Shown one piece after another: positions 44,582-54,066 of a stretch of 64,000 bases of DNA. Under the pieces are notes generated by a model. The model had not been told where the DNA came from. It saw nothing but the letters and a program-made list of their open reading frames with translations, and did no database searches. Position 1 is the stretch's first letter. Each line of letters begins with the position of its first letter. The position numbers were made by a program, and so were the translations under genes. Source of the stretch: Chaetoceros tenuissimus. Lineage: Eukaryota; Bacillariophyta; Thalassiosirophyceae; Chaetocerotales; Chaetocerotaceae. Location of the stretch: assembly GCA_021927905.1 (NCBI GenBank), contig BLLK01000046.1:1116001-1180000 (forward strand), read 5' to 3'.

Positions 44582-46376
44582 TTCGATAGAAGATGTATGA
44601 TCAATGGTATTACAGTATGAAAGTGTTGTATCGCAATCAGTTTTCTGACAGTAGTGTTGTGATGGTGATGTGATGAAGATTGTGGTTTTGGCGGGCTACT
44701 CTCATTTTTGCCTTTTTGCAACATGAAATTTCTCTAAAAGGCCTAATGGGAAATCAGAGCGCGCGGTTATTTTCCTAACCGTCAATGAGAAGCCAATGTT
44801 CGAATTTCGAATTGAAAAAAGAAGCAATAATGTCGTACCTGGAATAGAGAAAATAATAAATCTATAAACTTCAAGTAGCCGAGATCCAGGAATGACATGA
44901 GATGTAGACAATAGATTATAGACAATAGACAATAGATAAAATCTTGGCAGTTCAAGGATTTCTTGAACCTTTTCATCTTGTTCATGGATAACATCCATTC
45001 CCAAAGATGAACGAGAAGGTTGCTAGCTACTAGTTACTACTCAAGAAATGAAAAGGTACCGTGGTAGTAATTGTGCTGGTGACTTGCGTATGAAAGGAGT
45101 ATGAATACAGTGTAGACTAACTAAGACATGTAGTATCAAGAGTCGAAAATGTAAATTCACATCATCGCATGATGATTCTGATTACGTAATAAGTAATGGT
45201 AACTGGTTCACTGATTGTTGGCTACTATTATAAAATATTTAGCTTGAATTAATTTTAACAAATACAATATTTATGTTCACTACTAGGTGCCAAAGGCTTC
45301 TAAACTTTGATCCTTTTTATCCAAAAGAGTGATCTATAGTATTGCTGCTACAGAACATTTTAATTTGATTGCTTACTCCTTCAGAGAAGAAAGGCATCTA
45401 TTTATCAAACTCCTTAAAAAATATCTAAATCAGGACTATAACATCGAAACTACCGCAGCTTCTGTGGTGAAAGTCGACCAAAGCAACCATTTCATGAGTT
45501 CTCGTAGTCAAAAGGAAGCAGCAAACATCAAAATATTTTCCTGCATGCATGTTTTGTAATTAGATTCTTTCAAGATGATGTGCGAAGAGAAGCGGTCAAT
45601 CACATATGCCTACAAGTTCAATACTCAGTACCATATGCATAGAACTCTTTCCACCGTCTATCCATTCTTAAAATCATCAAAAAATAATTTACACTTTCCG
45701 ATTCCTACGATGATATGATAAACTGTGTAGGGAAGCCTTCAATCTCAAATGCTGAAGTCAACGGTAAAGATAAAATTTTTGAACAGCTTTGTTTACAATT
45801 TAACGCATGATAAGTAATTCTTATCTTCCCATAAAAAGTGATAAATACAGCAAGTGAGAAGTGGTGGTCGGTGAGAGGCATGAGTTCTACTGCTTCTCTT
45901 CCTCAATCGTACCAAATACTAAATTCTCACTAATTATTCTCATTGGCCTACGTAGCTTTATCTTCACAGGCCTCCTAACAGACAGAATGTTGGGCCCTAG
46001 GTACAGACTCATGAAAAATTGAATTGAAAGCATGACAATTACCAATAATTCTCGCTTTTTATGCAATACTTTAATTCTCTACTCTTGTTTTAGCACTTTC
46101 CTACTATCATGCCTCTCAATATTTTGGAATGCCTGCTTGATTTTGATCCCATTGTTGATGAGATCACTCGACCTCACGGGTCATTCTAGAAATGACCATT
46201 GGAAAGCGAACTTGGACGACAAGCTTTCGTCCTCCCAGGAAGAAAGACCCGTTGAAACTTATGATGCAGGCTTGTATAAAAGAAAAGTGATATTATTTTT
46301 TAGTGGTATTTGTAGTGGACGATTGGGAACTCACCTTCTCGTCATAAAAACAACAGTTGATCATAAAACAAGCAAG
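44582..46376. other. Long divergent intergenic region
   Basis: This lies between the SNF2 gene (-) and HSF copy 3 (+). The last ~150 bp are homologous to the 5' flanks of HSF copies 1 and 2. A frame at 44702..45004 contains three copies of AGACAATAG (44905..44938) and no recognisable protein. Another frame from ATG 46032 runs in phase into the HSF but looks like translated 5' flank. Confidence 0.5.
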
Positions 46377-47388
46377 ATGAATCTAGGAACATCAGTAACC
46401 AAATCTCTTCATTCAAACTCCACACTGTTCCAACCTCCAACGGAGCAGAGAAGAGGAGTCCGTATAGACCTCGCAGAGAGGAGAAACCCAACACAAAAGG
46501 TGAAAACAGTACTAACCAAGAAATCAGGAACACTCCCTACCATCAGCACGAAGAAAAACAGAAAACAAAAGCAGAGAAAAGGTATCACCAATACTTTCCC
46601 TTCAAGGCTTCACGATCTATTGAAAGTTTCTACAGGAAATAAGCGCATGAGGCGAGCCATATCGTGGCATCCTGATGGTTATTCCTGCTTCAGAGTTCAC
46701 AACAAGGTAGAATTTGCTAAGGACATTCAGCCAAAATACTTCAAGCAGTCCAAGTACACTTCATTTCGCAGACAATTAAACTTGTGGGAGGTAAGTTCGT
46801 TGAATCAATGGATGTGGTCGTCTTCCTTTGCAAATATCAACTAATGTGAATTTCCTTCTTCAGTTTCAACGGATTTCAGATGACGACGATAAAAAAGGAT
46901 ACTATGCACACCCTAGTTTCGTAAGACAAGATCGCAGCAGATGCTATGAAATGAAGAGAGTCAAGGTCAAAGGTGAAAGCCAGATAGCTGTAACCAAACC
47001 GAAAGAAACTGCTTCGAAGAAACAAGAAAACACAAGGAAACTAGTCAAGACTGTTTCCCTTTCTTCTGTCGAGGAAGATTGCAATGTGGGTGTGAAGGAC
47101 TCAGACATGAAAGTCGATGACGCCATCACTACTAAACATACTGATGAAGAGGACATATCAGCAAGTTCAGTTCATTCTCTCGAGTGCACTGTAGTCACAG
47201 CTGACACCGACGAACAAGTTGGTGATCAAGAGCAAGAACAAGAGATGGAACAAGAGGAAGCTCTAGAACCACGTGATCTAGATCTTCCAGAAGTTTCGCC
47301 ACAAGAATCGTACATATTTTTCTTAAATGCCTTACAATTTGTTGATAGTATAACAAATTCAGAGCAAGGGGATGCGTGTAATTTGTAA
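46377..47388 (+). CDS. HSF-type DNA-binding protein, 312 aa (copy 3, inverted)
   Basis: Exons are 46377..46790 and 46864..47388, with a 73-nt intron at the same position as in copies 1 and 2. The start MNLGTSVTKS aligns with the ATGs of the other copies; an in-frame ATG at 46032 would add 115 residues that look like 5' flank. The DNA-binding domain (FPSRLHDLLKV, ISWHPDGYSCFRVHNKVEF, KQSKYTSFRRQLNLWE, FQRISDDDDKKGYYAHP) is intact. The acidic C-terminus with LPEVSPQESYIFFLNALQ is conserved. It is clearly more diverged from copies 1 and 2 than they are from one another, and on the opposite strand. Confidence 0.9.
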
Positions 47389-48515
47389 TATTGGCAACAA
47401 TCACTTAATGAAAGACATAGATAATGCATATAAATTTTTGATTCATTTATACTTATTTGGGTTGTTTATACGTATTATTTATTCTTGGTTGTTCTCAGTC
47501 TATTTGTTCTGTGACGAGGCATTTATAACAGAGGCACAGATGATCGAGACTGGAAAAGCATGCCAGTAGAGTCAAGATAGAGTATAGGAATCAACAATGT
47601 CTACATTCGAATAATACAGTAGATTTATCGATACAAGGAAACTACTTTTGAAATCAACATCGAAGTATTAGCTACTTTCGTATATGCTGATAAAAAAGAA
47701 CACCCTAGAACGAGTGTAATGAACACTACAAATTAATAAATTCAAGCAAGAGTAAGAAAAAACTTCATCATATCTCCAAAACTTCAAACAAACTACTTCT
47801 GCTTGTGTGTTGCCAAGAAGTCTAGTATTACATAGGGAGATTGTTTCATCATCAAGAATTCAGATTCTTCGCTTCTTCTTCCCCTTCAATAAGCCCAATG
47901 CATACATTTTGGCATTCCCATTCAACTTCGTGTTCACACCTTCCCTATCGCATATCCATCCACACATACACACAGTCCCGCCAACTCCTTTTTCTTTTCT
48001 TCTTCAACCGGAATCCAAGTGCATGTACGTACTGATGATGATAGTACGTACACTACTTCATTTTACTTGACTACATCCACTCTATTTTTGAAGTAAAGAA
48101 GGGTGTCCTCGTATGTCCTTTTTTCCAGGAGTTAAAAAGCAGGTATATCTAAGGTCCCTACGACAGATGATGCGATGATGATCGAGATGAAGATGGGAAA
48201 AGTGTGCTCTTCTCCTTCGTTTGTTTTAGTTGGGATCATTTTTAACCATACGTTACATAATCCTCGAAATTAGAATAACGATGACATAGAAGAAGGAGAG
48301 AAAGGAACTTAGGAGACTACAATACACAAACAAGAACTACCGTTTGCGCAGCATTGTTGGTTGGGTAAGTATATGAATATAACATGAGAATAACGCTGTA
48401 AGGTAGCATCATATTTGCAGTAGTATGTCCGTTGTAGATGAACAAAACTCTTTACACAACAAACTTTTTTTAGTTGATCATATGCATGCACTAATACGAA
48501 CACTTATCTTAATTT
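47389..48515. other. Intergenic region, 3' flank of HSF copy 3
   Basis: 47480..47600 is homologous to the 3' flanks of HSF copies 1 and 2 (GAGGCACAGATGATCGAGA, GGAAAAGC, CAAGATAGAGTA). The remainder holds nothing I can identify. Confidence 0.5.
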
Positions 48516-49897
48516 TTATGTGCCCATGACACTACTATTGAAACTATTGACTCCTTCGTCATAGGATATACCATTATCACCAGCACTCATATTTCCTGAT
48601 CTTCCATACCTTGACTCTGCTTTGCTCAAACGAATAACTTTGGACACTTTTCCAATCTTGGCAAAGATGGAATTATCATCGCCAACACTCGAAATCTGAT
48701 ACTTTGCATACAAGTCATCAATTGCTTCTTGGTCTTGTGTGTTGATGTGATGATCATCATCATCGAAAAAGTTCTGCTCATGCTCATCAGGATTTTCCTC
48801 TCGATAATAGCTTGAGCCCAAGTCAATTTCCTTCGGTGTTTCACCTCCAGAAAAGATAACGATCAACAAAAGAACAAAGTAAGGCAAATCTGCAATCTCT
48901 GGGAAGTTTCTTCGAACCTGCTGTGCTTTTGGTCTAGTGTAAATTAGCATTGTTACGAGTCCATTCAGAGGATAATTATATTTTGAAGCCAGCGAAGCCA
49001 CATTGGAACTTTTCCTTTTGCTTCAGATATTCCAGTCACAGCTATTGGTAAAGAATATGCGACAAGGAAGGAAATGATGTACATGCTGGACTGGATCAAA
49101 GCTTTACGGGTTAGAGATCGCTTTGCCTTTTTATTTTCTTTTTTTCCACATTTGACCCAGCAGCATGATTTCTTCCCACTGGTTTCTTCATCAATGTTTG
49201 CTTCTTCTGGTTGGTTTGACCCTTGTTCCTTGGGATGAACTTTTTCTTCACCTGTCGTCGTTATTTCTTGAGAATTTTGAATGTTTCTTCTTCTTTGCTC
49301 CTGGTCTAATGCTTCTAGATGCATTAGCTTCTCTTCCTTATAAACATACATTATCAAACGAACAAGGTTAGAAGCCATCAAGCAAAACATTGTAATGAGC
49401 GGCATAATGGCAAGTGCACCAATCTCTTTCTGCACCCTTTTTCGTGCTGAACATACACCGTCGTCAGAAGTTTCGTTTTGTAAACAATCCAATTGCTCAC
49501 GAGTGTAATGGAAAATACAAAGCTGACCTTCGTCAGCCGCGTTGAAAAGATGTCGAAAGTAGGCATACAAACATGCAGCTATGACATGGCTCCAAAGGAA
49601 TGCATGTATCTTTATCTCATAAGATTTCGCAAACTCTGCTGGCTTGACTTTATCCTTGACACGTTTCAAAAAGTAATAACTCAACACCAACGTGAAAAAA
49701 GGTACCATGTATATAGATCCCGTGGCAGTGATGATACCAGCTATGTTGCATGAAGTTGTAGTTCCTTTGGCCCAATAGGCTCCTAGATCTGTATACTCTC
49801 TAGGAATCGCATGTGGGCCAATGATGATACCAAGTGATTGAAGAATATCTCCAATGGAAATGAAGAATATGATGCGACTATGGAGACTTGAGACCAT
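48516..49897 (-). CDS. Seven-TM receptor-like protein (cAMP-receptor-like GPCR) interrupted by a single-base frameshift
   Basis: The frame starting at ATG 49897 gives helices that I read as TM2-TM6: IIFFISIGDILQSLG; the TM3 region with SYYFLKRV; HAFLWSHVIAACLYAYF; ALAIMPLITMFCLMASN; and SSMYIISFLVAYSLPIAV. It stops near 48965, just inside TM7. The next register continues exactly there with YPLNGLVTMLIYTRPK, the classical TM7/helix-8 ending of class E-like receptors, and runs to 48516. One missing base around 48972..48982 would restore a ~460-residue protein. TM1 is not visible and may be on an undetected upstream exon. The tail is long, acidic and Ser-rich. Ligand unknown; cAMP-receptor-like is a fold-level statement. 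Confidence 0.7.
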
Positions 49898-50593
49898 CTT
49901 GATTCCATAATATCATAACAAGCAATAGGAAGGACATGAAGCATGATATCGATGCAGTAGTCGTTCGTATAGCTAGTTGCTGGTTGAATATCTTGTACGG
50001 TAGAGTCTGGAGAGAAGTCATCTTGGCTATTACTGCTAACCTTCTTGTCAAGCTGGATTTATGCTGAAGTAGTTTTAAAATGTATTCGATATGGTACGTA
50101 CATGGTACACCAATTCACCATCTGTTGTTACGCCTGGACGCATTCTCGCATTCTCATTTTTATAACGTCATGACGTCATGACTTACAGCAAGAACGTACG
50201 AATAGGTATGTGCGGTTAAAAAGCAGGTAATTACCTGTACTTAATATCTTTTTTACGTAGACTACTTTGGGTGAAACAGGGTGGAGGAAGAAGAGAGTTT
50301 GTAATGAAGTACCTTAATGACTTATCATCTTCATGAGTCTACTACATAATAAACAGGAAATCAGCAGATATAAATAGCAACTACTGCGTCCGACAGATAG
50401 GTTCTCGTACTTGTGGTGGACTGCTACTTTCAATTAGGCTTTAAAGTCAACAAGCTCCTTCGTCTGAATACGTCTTATCTAACCAATACACTACCAGCGG
50501 TTCTTTGGATTCGCATATCGCATAGGCTAGCATAAAGTAGCTCAGATATTCACAGCAATAGAAGTATCTTTCCAATCCAACAAATATTTGAAA
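49898..50593. promoter_or_regulatory. Divergent promoter region of receptor and kinase genes
   Basis: The genes on either side are divergent. The CRE cluster at 50165..50178 is the only notable motif; no coding frame was found. Confidence 0.5.
50165..50178. promoter_or_regulatory. CRE palindrome TGACGTCA with overlapping ACGTCA
   Basis: ACGTCA (50165..50170) directly abuts the full cAMP-response palindrome TGACGTCA (50171..50178). The cluster is ~270 bp upstream of the 7TM receptor-like gene and ~415 bp upstream of the kinase. In diatoms such elements bind bZIP factors and mediate CO2/cAMP regulation; here that is inference. Confidence 0.5.
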
Positions 50594-52219
50594 ATGAACG
50601 AGGATACAATTAAAGGCCGCCAAAATCTGTCAGAGTCGCAAACTGGGAGAGTTGTTCAAGAGGTAGACCAAGCCACTGTTCCAGCTGAAAACACGGATGA
50701 AATCAACATATGTCCATCTACTGATTGGCCAGTAGAAGCAGCACATTATAATATACTAGGCAAGATCGGTAAAGGAGCATTTGCATCTGTATACAAGGCA
50801 AGGACGAAATGCACAGATCAGAAACATTGTGCCATCAAGATTATCAATTTGGAACATGTGGATACAAATTTCGTAGATATACGTCTCGAAGTACAAACTA
50901 TGCGTCTTTCGCAAAATGAAAACATCTTATCCTGTTATACTTCTTTCATTCATCATACGAACTTATGGCTAGTGATGCAACTCATGGACAAAGGTAGTTC
51001 ACTCTATTGTCTACAGAAAGCAAGGATCTTATATCATCCATTGAACCAAGTCAATCGAGCCATCTCTGCTCCAGTAGAAGGAGAGGAGTCGAAACAGCTA
51101 CCAAAGGCTACCGATTTAGAATTGCATATTACATATATACTCTATCAAACTATTTTGGGACTGCAATATATCCATTCACACGGTCAAATTCATCGTGATA
51201 TCAAGGCATCGAACCTTTTATTGGACTCTTCTGCATCATTGAGAATTGCTGACTTTGGCGTATCTGGTTGGCTCATTACCAATGGATCTCAACGTGAAAA
51301 CACACGTACCTTTGTTGGAACTCCTTGCTGGATGGCTCCAGAAGTGATGGAACAAATTCATGGATATGATACAAAAGCTGATATTTGGTCTTTGGGAATC
51401 ACAGCGTTGGAACTTGCCAAGGGTTTTGCACCGTATGCAAAGTATCCTCCTATGAAAGTCTTGTTGATGACAATTCAAGAGGATCCACCTGGATTTGAAT
51501 CCTATAGAGATTATGATCAATCTTTTGACTACGAGGGTGACGATGATAGCAATTCTGACACCATTTTGAAAGGAAGATGTGCTGGAAAGTTGGGTATTGG
51601 AGTTCCAAATACATGGAGTAAGTCTTTCCAAGCTGTGATTGCATGGTGTTTGCAAAAGGATCCATCGAAACGTCCAAATTGTGAGGAACTCCTAAAGCAT
51701 GAGCATTTCAAGATATTTGCGGGTGTCGATGGCCAACAAAAACGTGAAGTTTATCAACAGAAATTAAAGGAAGACATATGTGATTGGATACCAAACGTTG
51801 GAGTAGAAGAAACGTCCAACAATAGTACAACTACTGCTACAAACAATCCAGATGTAGCCGAGGCAGCACTTCCTTTATTGGAAACAAACAACAGTGACAT
51901 ACCTGTATGCGTGGTTTCCGCCATGGAAGAGAATAGGCCTTCAGGAACAACCTGGGTATTCAATGATGGATCGCAAGTCGTAGCTACAACATCGAGTGGC
52001 GACGGTGTCACAGCAGACTCTGGTGACTTTTTTGACGATTTTGAGCAGAATACACAGGGAGAAGATTTCAAGCACCCATCTACAAGCAATGAAATACAAG
52101 TAGAGAGTTCAAATAAGCAAGAATCACCACCAGAAAAGGCAGCAGAAGAGGACGACGATTTGATGGCATTCATGGACCAATTTGAAAGTGAGACTGGAGG
52201 AGAAAACTTCAGAAAGTAG
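50594..52219 (+). CDS. STE20/GCK-VI serine/threonine kinase, OSR1/SPAK-like, 541 aa
   Basis: First ATG 50594. The kinase domain spans residues ~50-380 with all catalytic elements: GKGAFASVYKA glycine loop, K82 in CAIKII, HRDIKASNLLL (D202), ADFGVSGWL (D220), and the T-loop TRTFVGTPCWMAPEVMEQ. WPVEAAHYNILGKIGKGAFA, DTKADIWSLGITALELAKG and YPPMKVLLMTIQEDPP closely follow the OSR1/SPAK subgroup. An insert (~145-172) precedes the C-lobe, and an acidic insert (~308-325) lies before the last helices. The C-terminal ~160 residues are acidic and disordered; I could not recognise the CCT domain that binds RFxV motifs in animals. A role in volume/ion-transport signalling is inferred from the family. 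Confidence 0.9.
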   Translation: MNEDTIKGRQNLSESQTGRVVQEVDQATVPAENTDEINICPSTDWPVEAAHYNILGKIGKGAFASVYKARTKCTDQKHCAIKIINLEHVDTNFVDIRLEVQTMRLSQNENILSCYTSFIHHTNLWLVMQLMDKGSSLYCLQKARILYHPLNQVNRAISAPVEGEESKQLPKATDLELHITYILYQTILGLQYIHSHGQIHRDIKASNLLLDSSASLRIADFGVSGWLITNGSQRENTRTFVGTPCWMAPEVMEQIHGYDTKADIWSLGITALELAKGFAPYAKYPPMKVLLMTIQEDPPGFESYRDYDQSFDYEGDDDSNSDTILKGRCAGKLGIGVPNTWSKSFQAVIAWCLQKDPSKRPNCEELLKHEHFKIFAGVDGQQKREVYQQKLKEDICDWIPNVGVEETSNNSTTTATNNPDVAEAALPLLETNNSDIPVCVVSAMEENRPSGTTWVFNDGSQVVATTSSGDGVTADSGDFFDDFEQNTQGEDFKHPSTSNEIQVESSNKQESPPEKAAEEDDDLMAFMDQFESETGGENFRK

Positions 52220-52283
52220 TTTCCCGAGAGTAGTAGTAATAGATTTCATTGTAGAACAAAGTTTTTCAACTTTTTATAATAAA

Positions 52284-53756
52284 TTAAACAACAAGTGCTA
52301 AAGTTCCTCTTTCTATGCAGCTACGAATGAAACTGAGCATAGATAGATCACAAATGTATTCACATTTGTTCTCTAATATCGAGGCCAACTCGGATACAGA
52401 AAACACCTGGGTAGGATTTTGATGAATATGGTGATGGATTGCGAAAAATGCAGATTCAGTCTCAGGTCTTACAAGCTGTTGCTTTGGTCTGATATTATTC
52501 AATAGATCATATTCTTCACGTGTACTAGCTCTCACAAAGGAGTCCATAGATAATCGTTTCATAGCATCTTGTCCTACAACCGAAACATTCTCAGCGCTCA
52601 TGTTATCTTGTTGCATAGAAGCTGCAATTCTATCCAATCGCCCAGCCTTACTTTTGTTTGCATGAAATTGGTACTTTTGTGTTAGATATTTGTTGATGGC
52701 ATCAGCAGTCAATTTCTGTTTCACAATTTCCAATGCATCATCAACTTGCTGTTCCAACATACGTTTTTGTTCATCTGAAATGTCATTTGCATCCTTCATA
52801 CCAAACTCGACAGGAACTGCCATGCGATATTCAGGAATGTCATCTAAAGTCTTTTGTACAGCAGTTGCCAATAATCCCGATAAAGCCCAATCAAAGGTAG
52901 CAAGAGCGATTGTAATATGATACGAAGGCTGAATATCATCTTCATTCTCTTGTTTATCAGTACATGCTTCATGAACAAATCCCCTTGGAATATACAGTAC
53001 ATCACCCGGCTGTAAAACAGTATCAACAATCAAATTCCCATCCAAAACGGACTGCGGTACTTGCAAGTCATTCTTCCCAACTTGTTCATGCGTATATGGA
53101 TATTCAATCGGTACTTCTTCATATACCTTCCAAACTTTTCTCCCATAAACTTGAATCACCAACACATCACGATCATCCGCATGAGCTTTGACGGCCTGCG
53201 ACGCCGATGGAGTCAAATATGCATTGGCATACACATATGGAAATGTCTTTTGTAAATCTTCACATAATGCAGCTGTATATGGACAATGTCTATCATTGTG
53301 ATTTAACAAAATGGAACAACCGTCCAAGTACGCTTCGAATAAATTATTTCCATATCTTGGTGCGAGTTCTTCCAATGAGAGGCATTTTTTATCTTTGGAT
53401 ACGATTGGTAGTGTGAATTGCCATTCTGCATTTGGTGTTTGAAGAAATACTTGACATGCGTTTTCTAATGCGTGAGTGATTCCTGGTAGACCCATGTTTA
53501 CTTGATTGTGAAATGGGTTGTTTTCGTGAGATGTCTGTGTCTGCTTTCGATAGACAAAGGGTTGCTTTTGCCATATTTGCTGGAAGAATTCATGTTCAGA
53601 TTGACCTTCTCCAGAGAGAATGGTTTGAAATGCTTCAGAGGAAGGATTCTGTACGCTGTTGTTATTAGTTGTGGTTGGCACTGTACTAAAGCTCGAGAAA
53701 GCGTGACAACTGGCTTGATAGCCTATCGAGATTTGAAGTAGTAGAGAAGCTTTCAT
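52284..53756 (-). CDS. JmjC-fold ribosomal-oxygenase-like protein (MINA/NO66/YcfD group) with plastid-type presequence, 490 aa
   Basis: The open frame reaches a GTG at 53891; the first plausible ATG is 53756. Residues 1-19 form a signal peptide ending ASCHA^FSSF, which fits the diatom A^F plastid signal. The cupin core has the Fe ligands H192-A-D194 (VKAHADDRDVLVIQVYGRKVW) and H262 (PGDVLYIPRGFVHEA). SQAVKAHADDRD and the GRKVWKVYEE strand are typical of ribosomal oxygenases. The C-terminal ~120 residues resemble their winged-helix part. Bacterial YcfD hydroxylates ribosomal protein uL16; a plastid uL16 substrate is my inference. Its 3' end converges on the kinase gene, only 64 bp away. Confidence 0.82.
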   Translation of the reverse strand: MKASLLLQISIGYQASCHAFSSFSTVPTTTNNNSVQNPSSEAFQTILSGEGQSEHEFFQQIWQKQPFVYRKQTQTSHENNPFHNQVNMGLPGITHALENACQVFLQTPNAEWQFTLPIVSKDKKCLSLEELAPRYGNNLFEAYLDGCSILLNHNDRHCPYTAALCEDLQKTFPYVYANAYLTPSASQAVKAHADDRDVLVIQVYGRKVWKVYEEVPIEYPYTHEQVGKNDLQVPQSVLDGNLIVDTVLQPGDVLYIPRGFVHEACTDKQENEDDIQPSYHITIALATFDWALSGLLATAVQKTLDDIPEYRMAVPVEFGMKDANDISDEQKRMLEQQVDDALEIVKQKLTADAINKYLTQKYQFHANKSKAGRLDRIAASMQQDNMSAENVSVVGQDAMKRLSMDSFVRASTREEYDLLNNIRPKQQLVRPETESAFFAIHHHIHQNPTQVFSVSELASILENKCEYICDLSMLSFIRSCIERGTLALVV

Positions 53757-54066
53757 GCTGTGTGATGATTTCTCTGAGTGAATGAGAGTAGAGCTTCTTA
53801 TACAGATAACAGAGGGTAATAATATAATGGAAAAGAAGTGATTGTCCAGAAATATCGAGTATCGAGTATGATGGAGAAAGGAGAGAAACACAATGACGCA
53901 CTTGGTTTACGATGGACGGACAGACCAAAGCGTTCACAACATACATGATATCAGTGATATCAGGCAGCTTTTTTCATTCGATCTCGTACCTTCATTCTTC
54001 ACAATAATATGCGAATTGAAGTAAGCCCACCATTGGTAACTTTACTTATATCATTTCTACAGGAAC

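Noticed and set aside
44702-45004. 100-codon frame upstream of the SNF2 gene
   Set aside because: It starts at a TTG, includes a simple AGACAATAG repeat and has no homology that I recognise; kept as intergenic.
46032-46376. N-terminal extension of HSF copy 3 from the ATG at 46032
   Set aside because: The translated extension corresponds to the 5' flank of the other two copies, which lack any ATG there; the aligned start is 46377.
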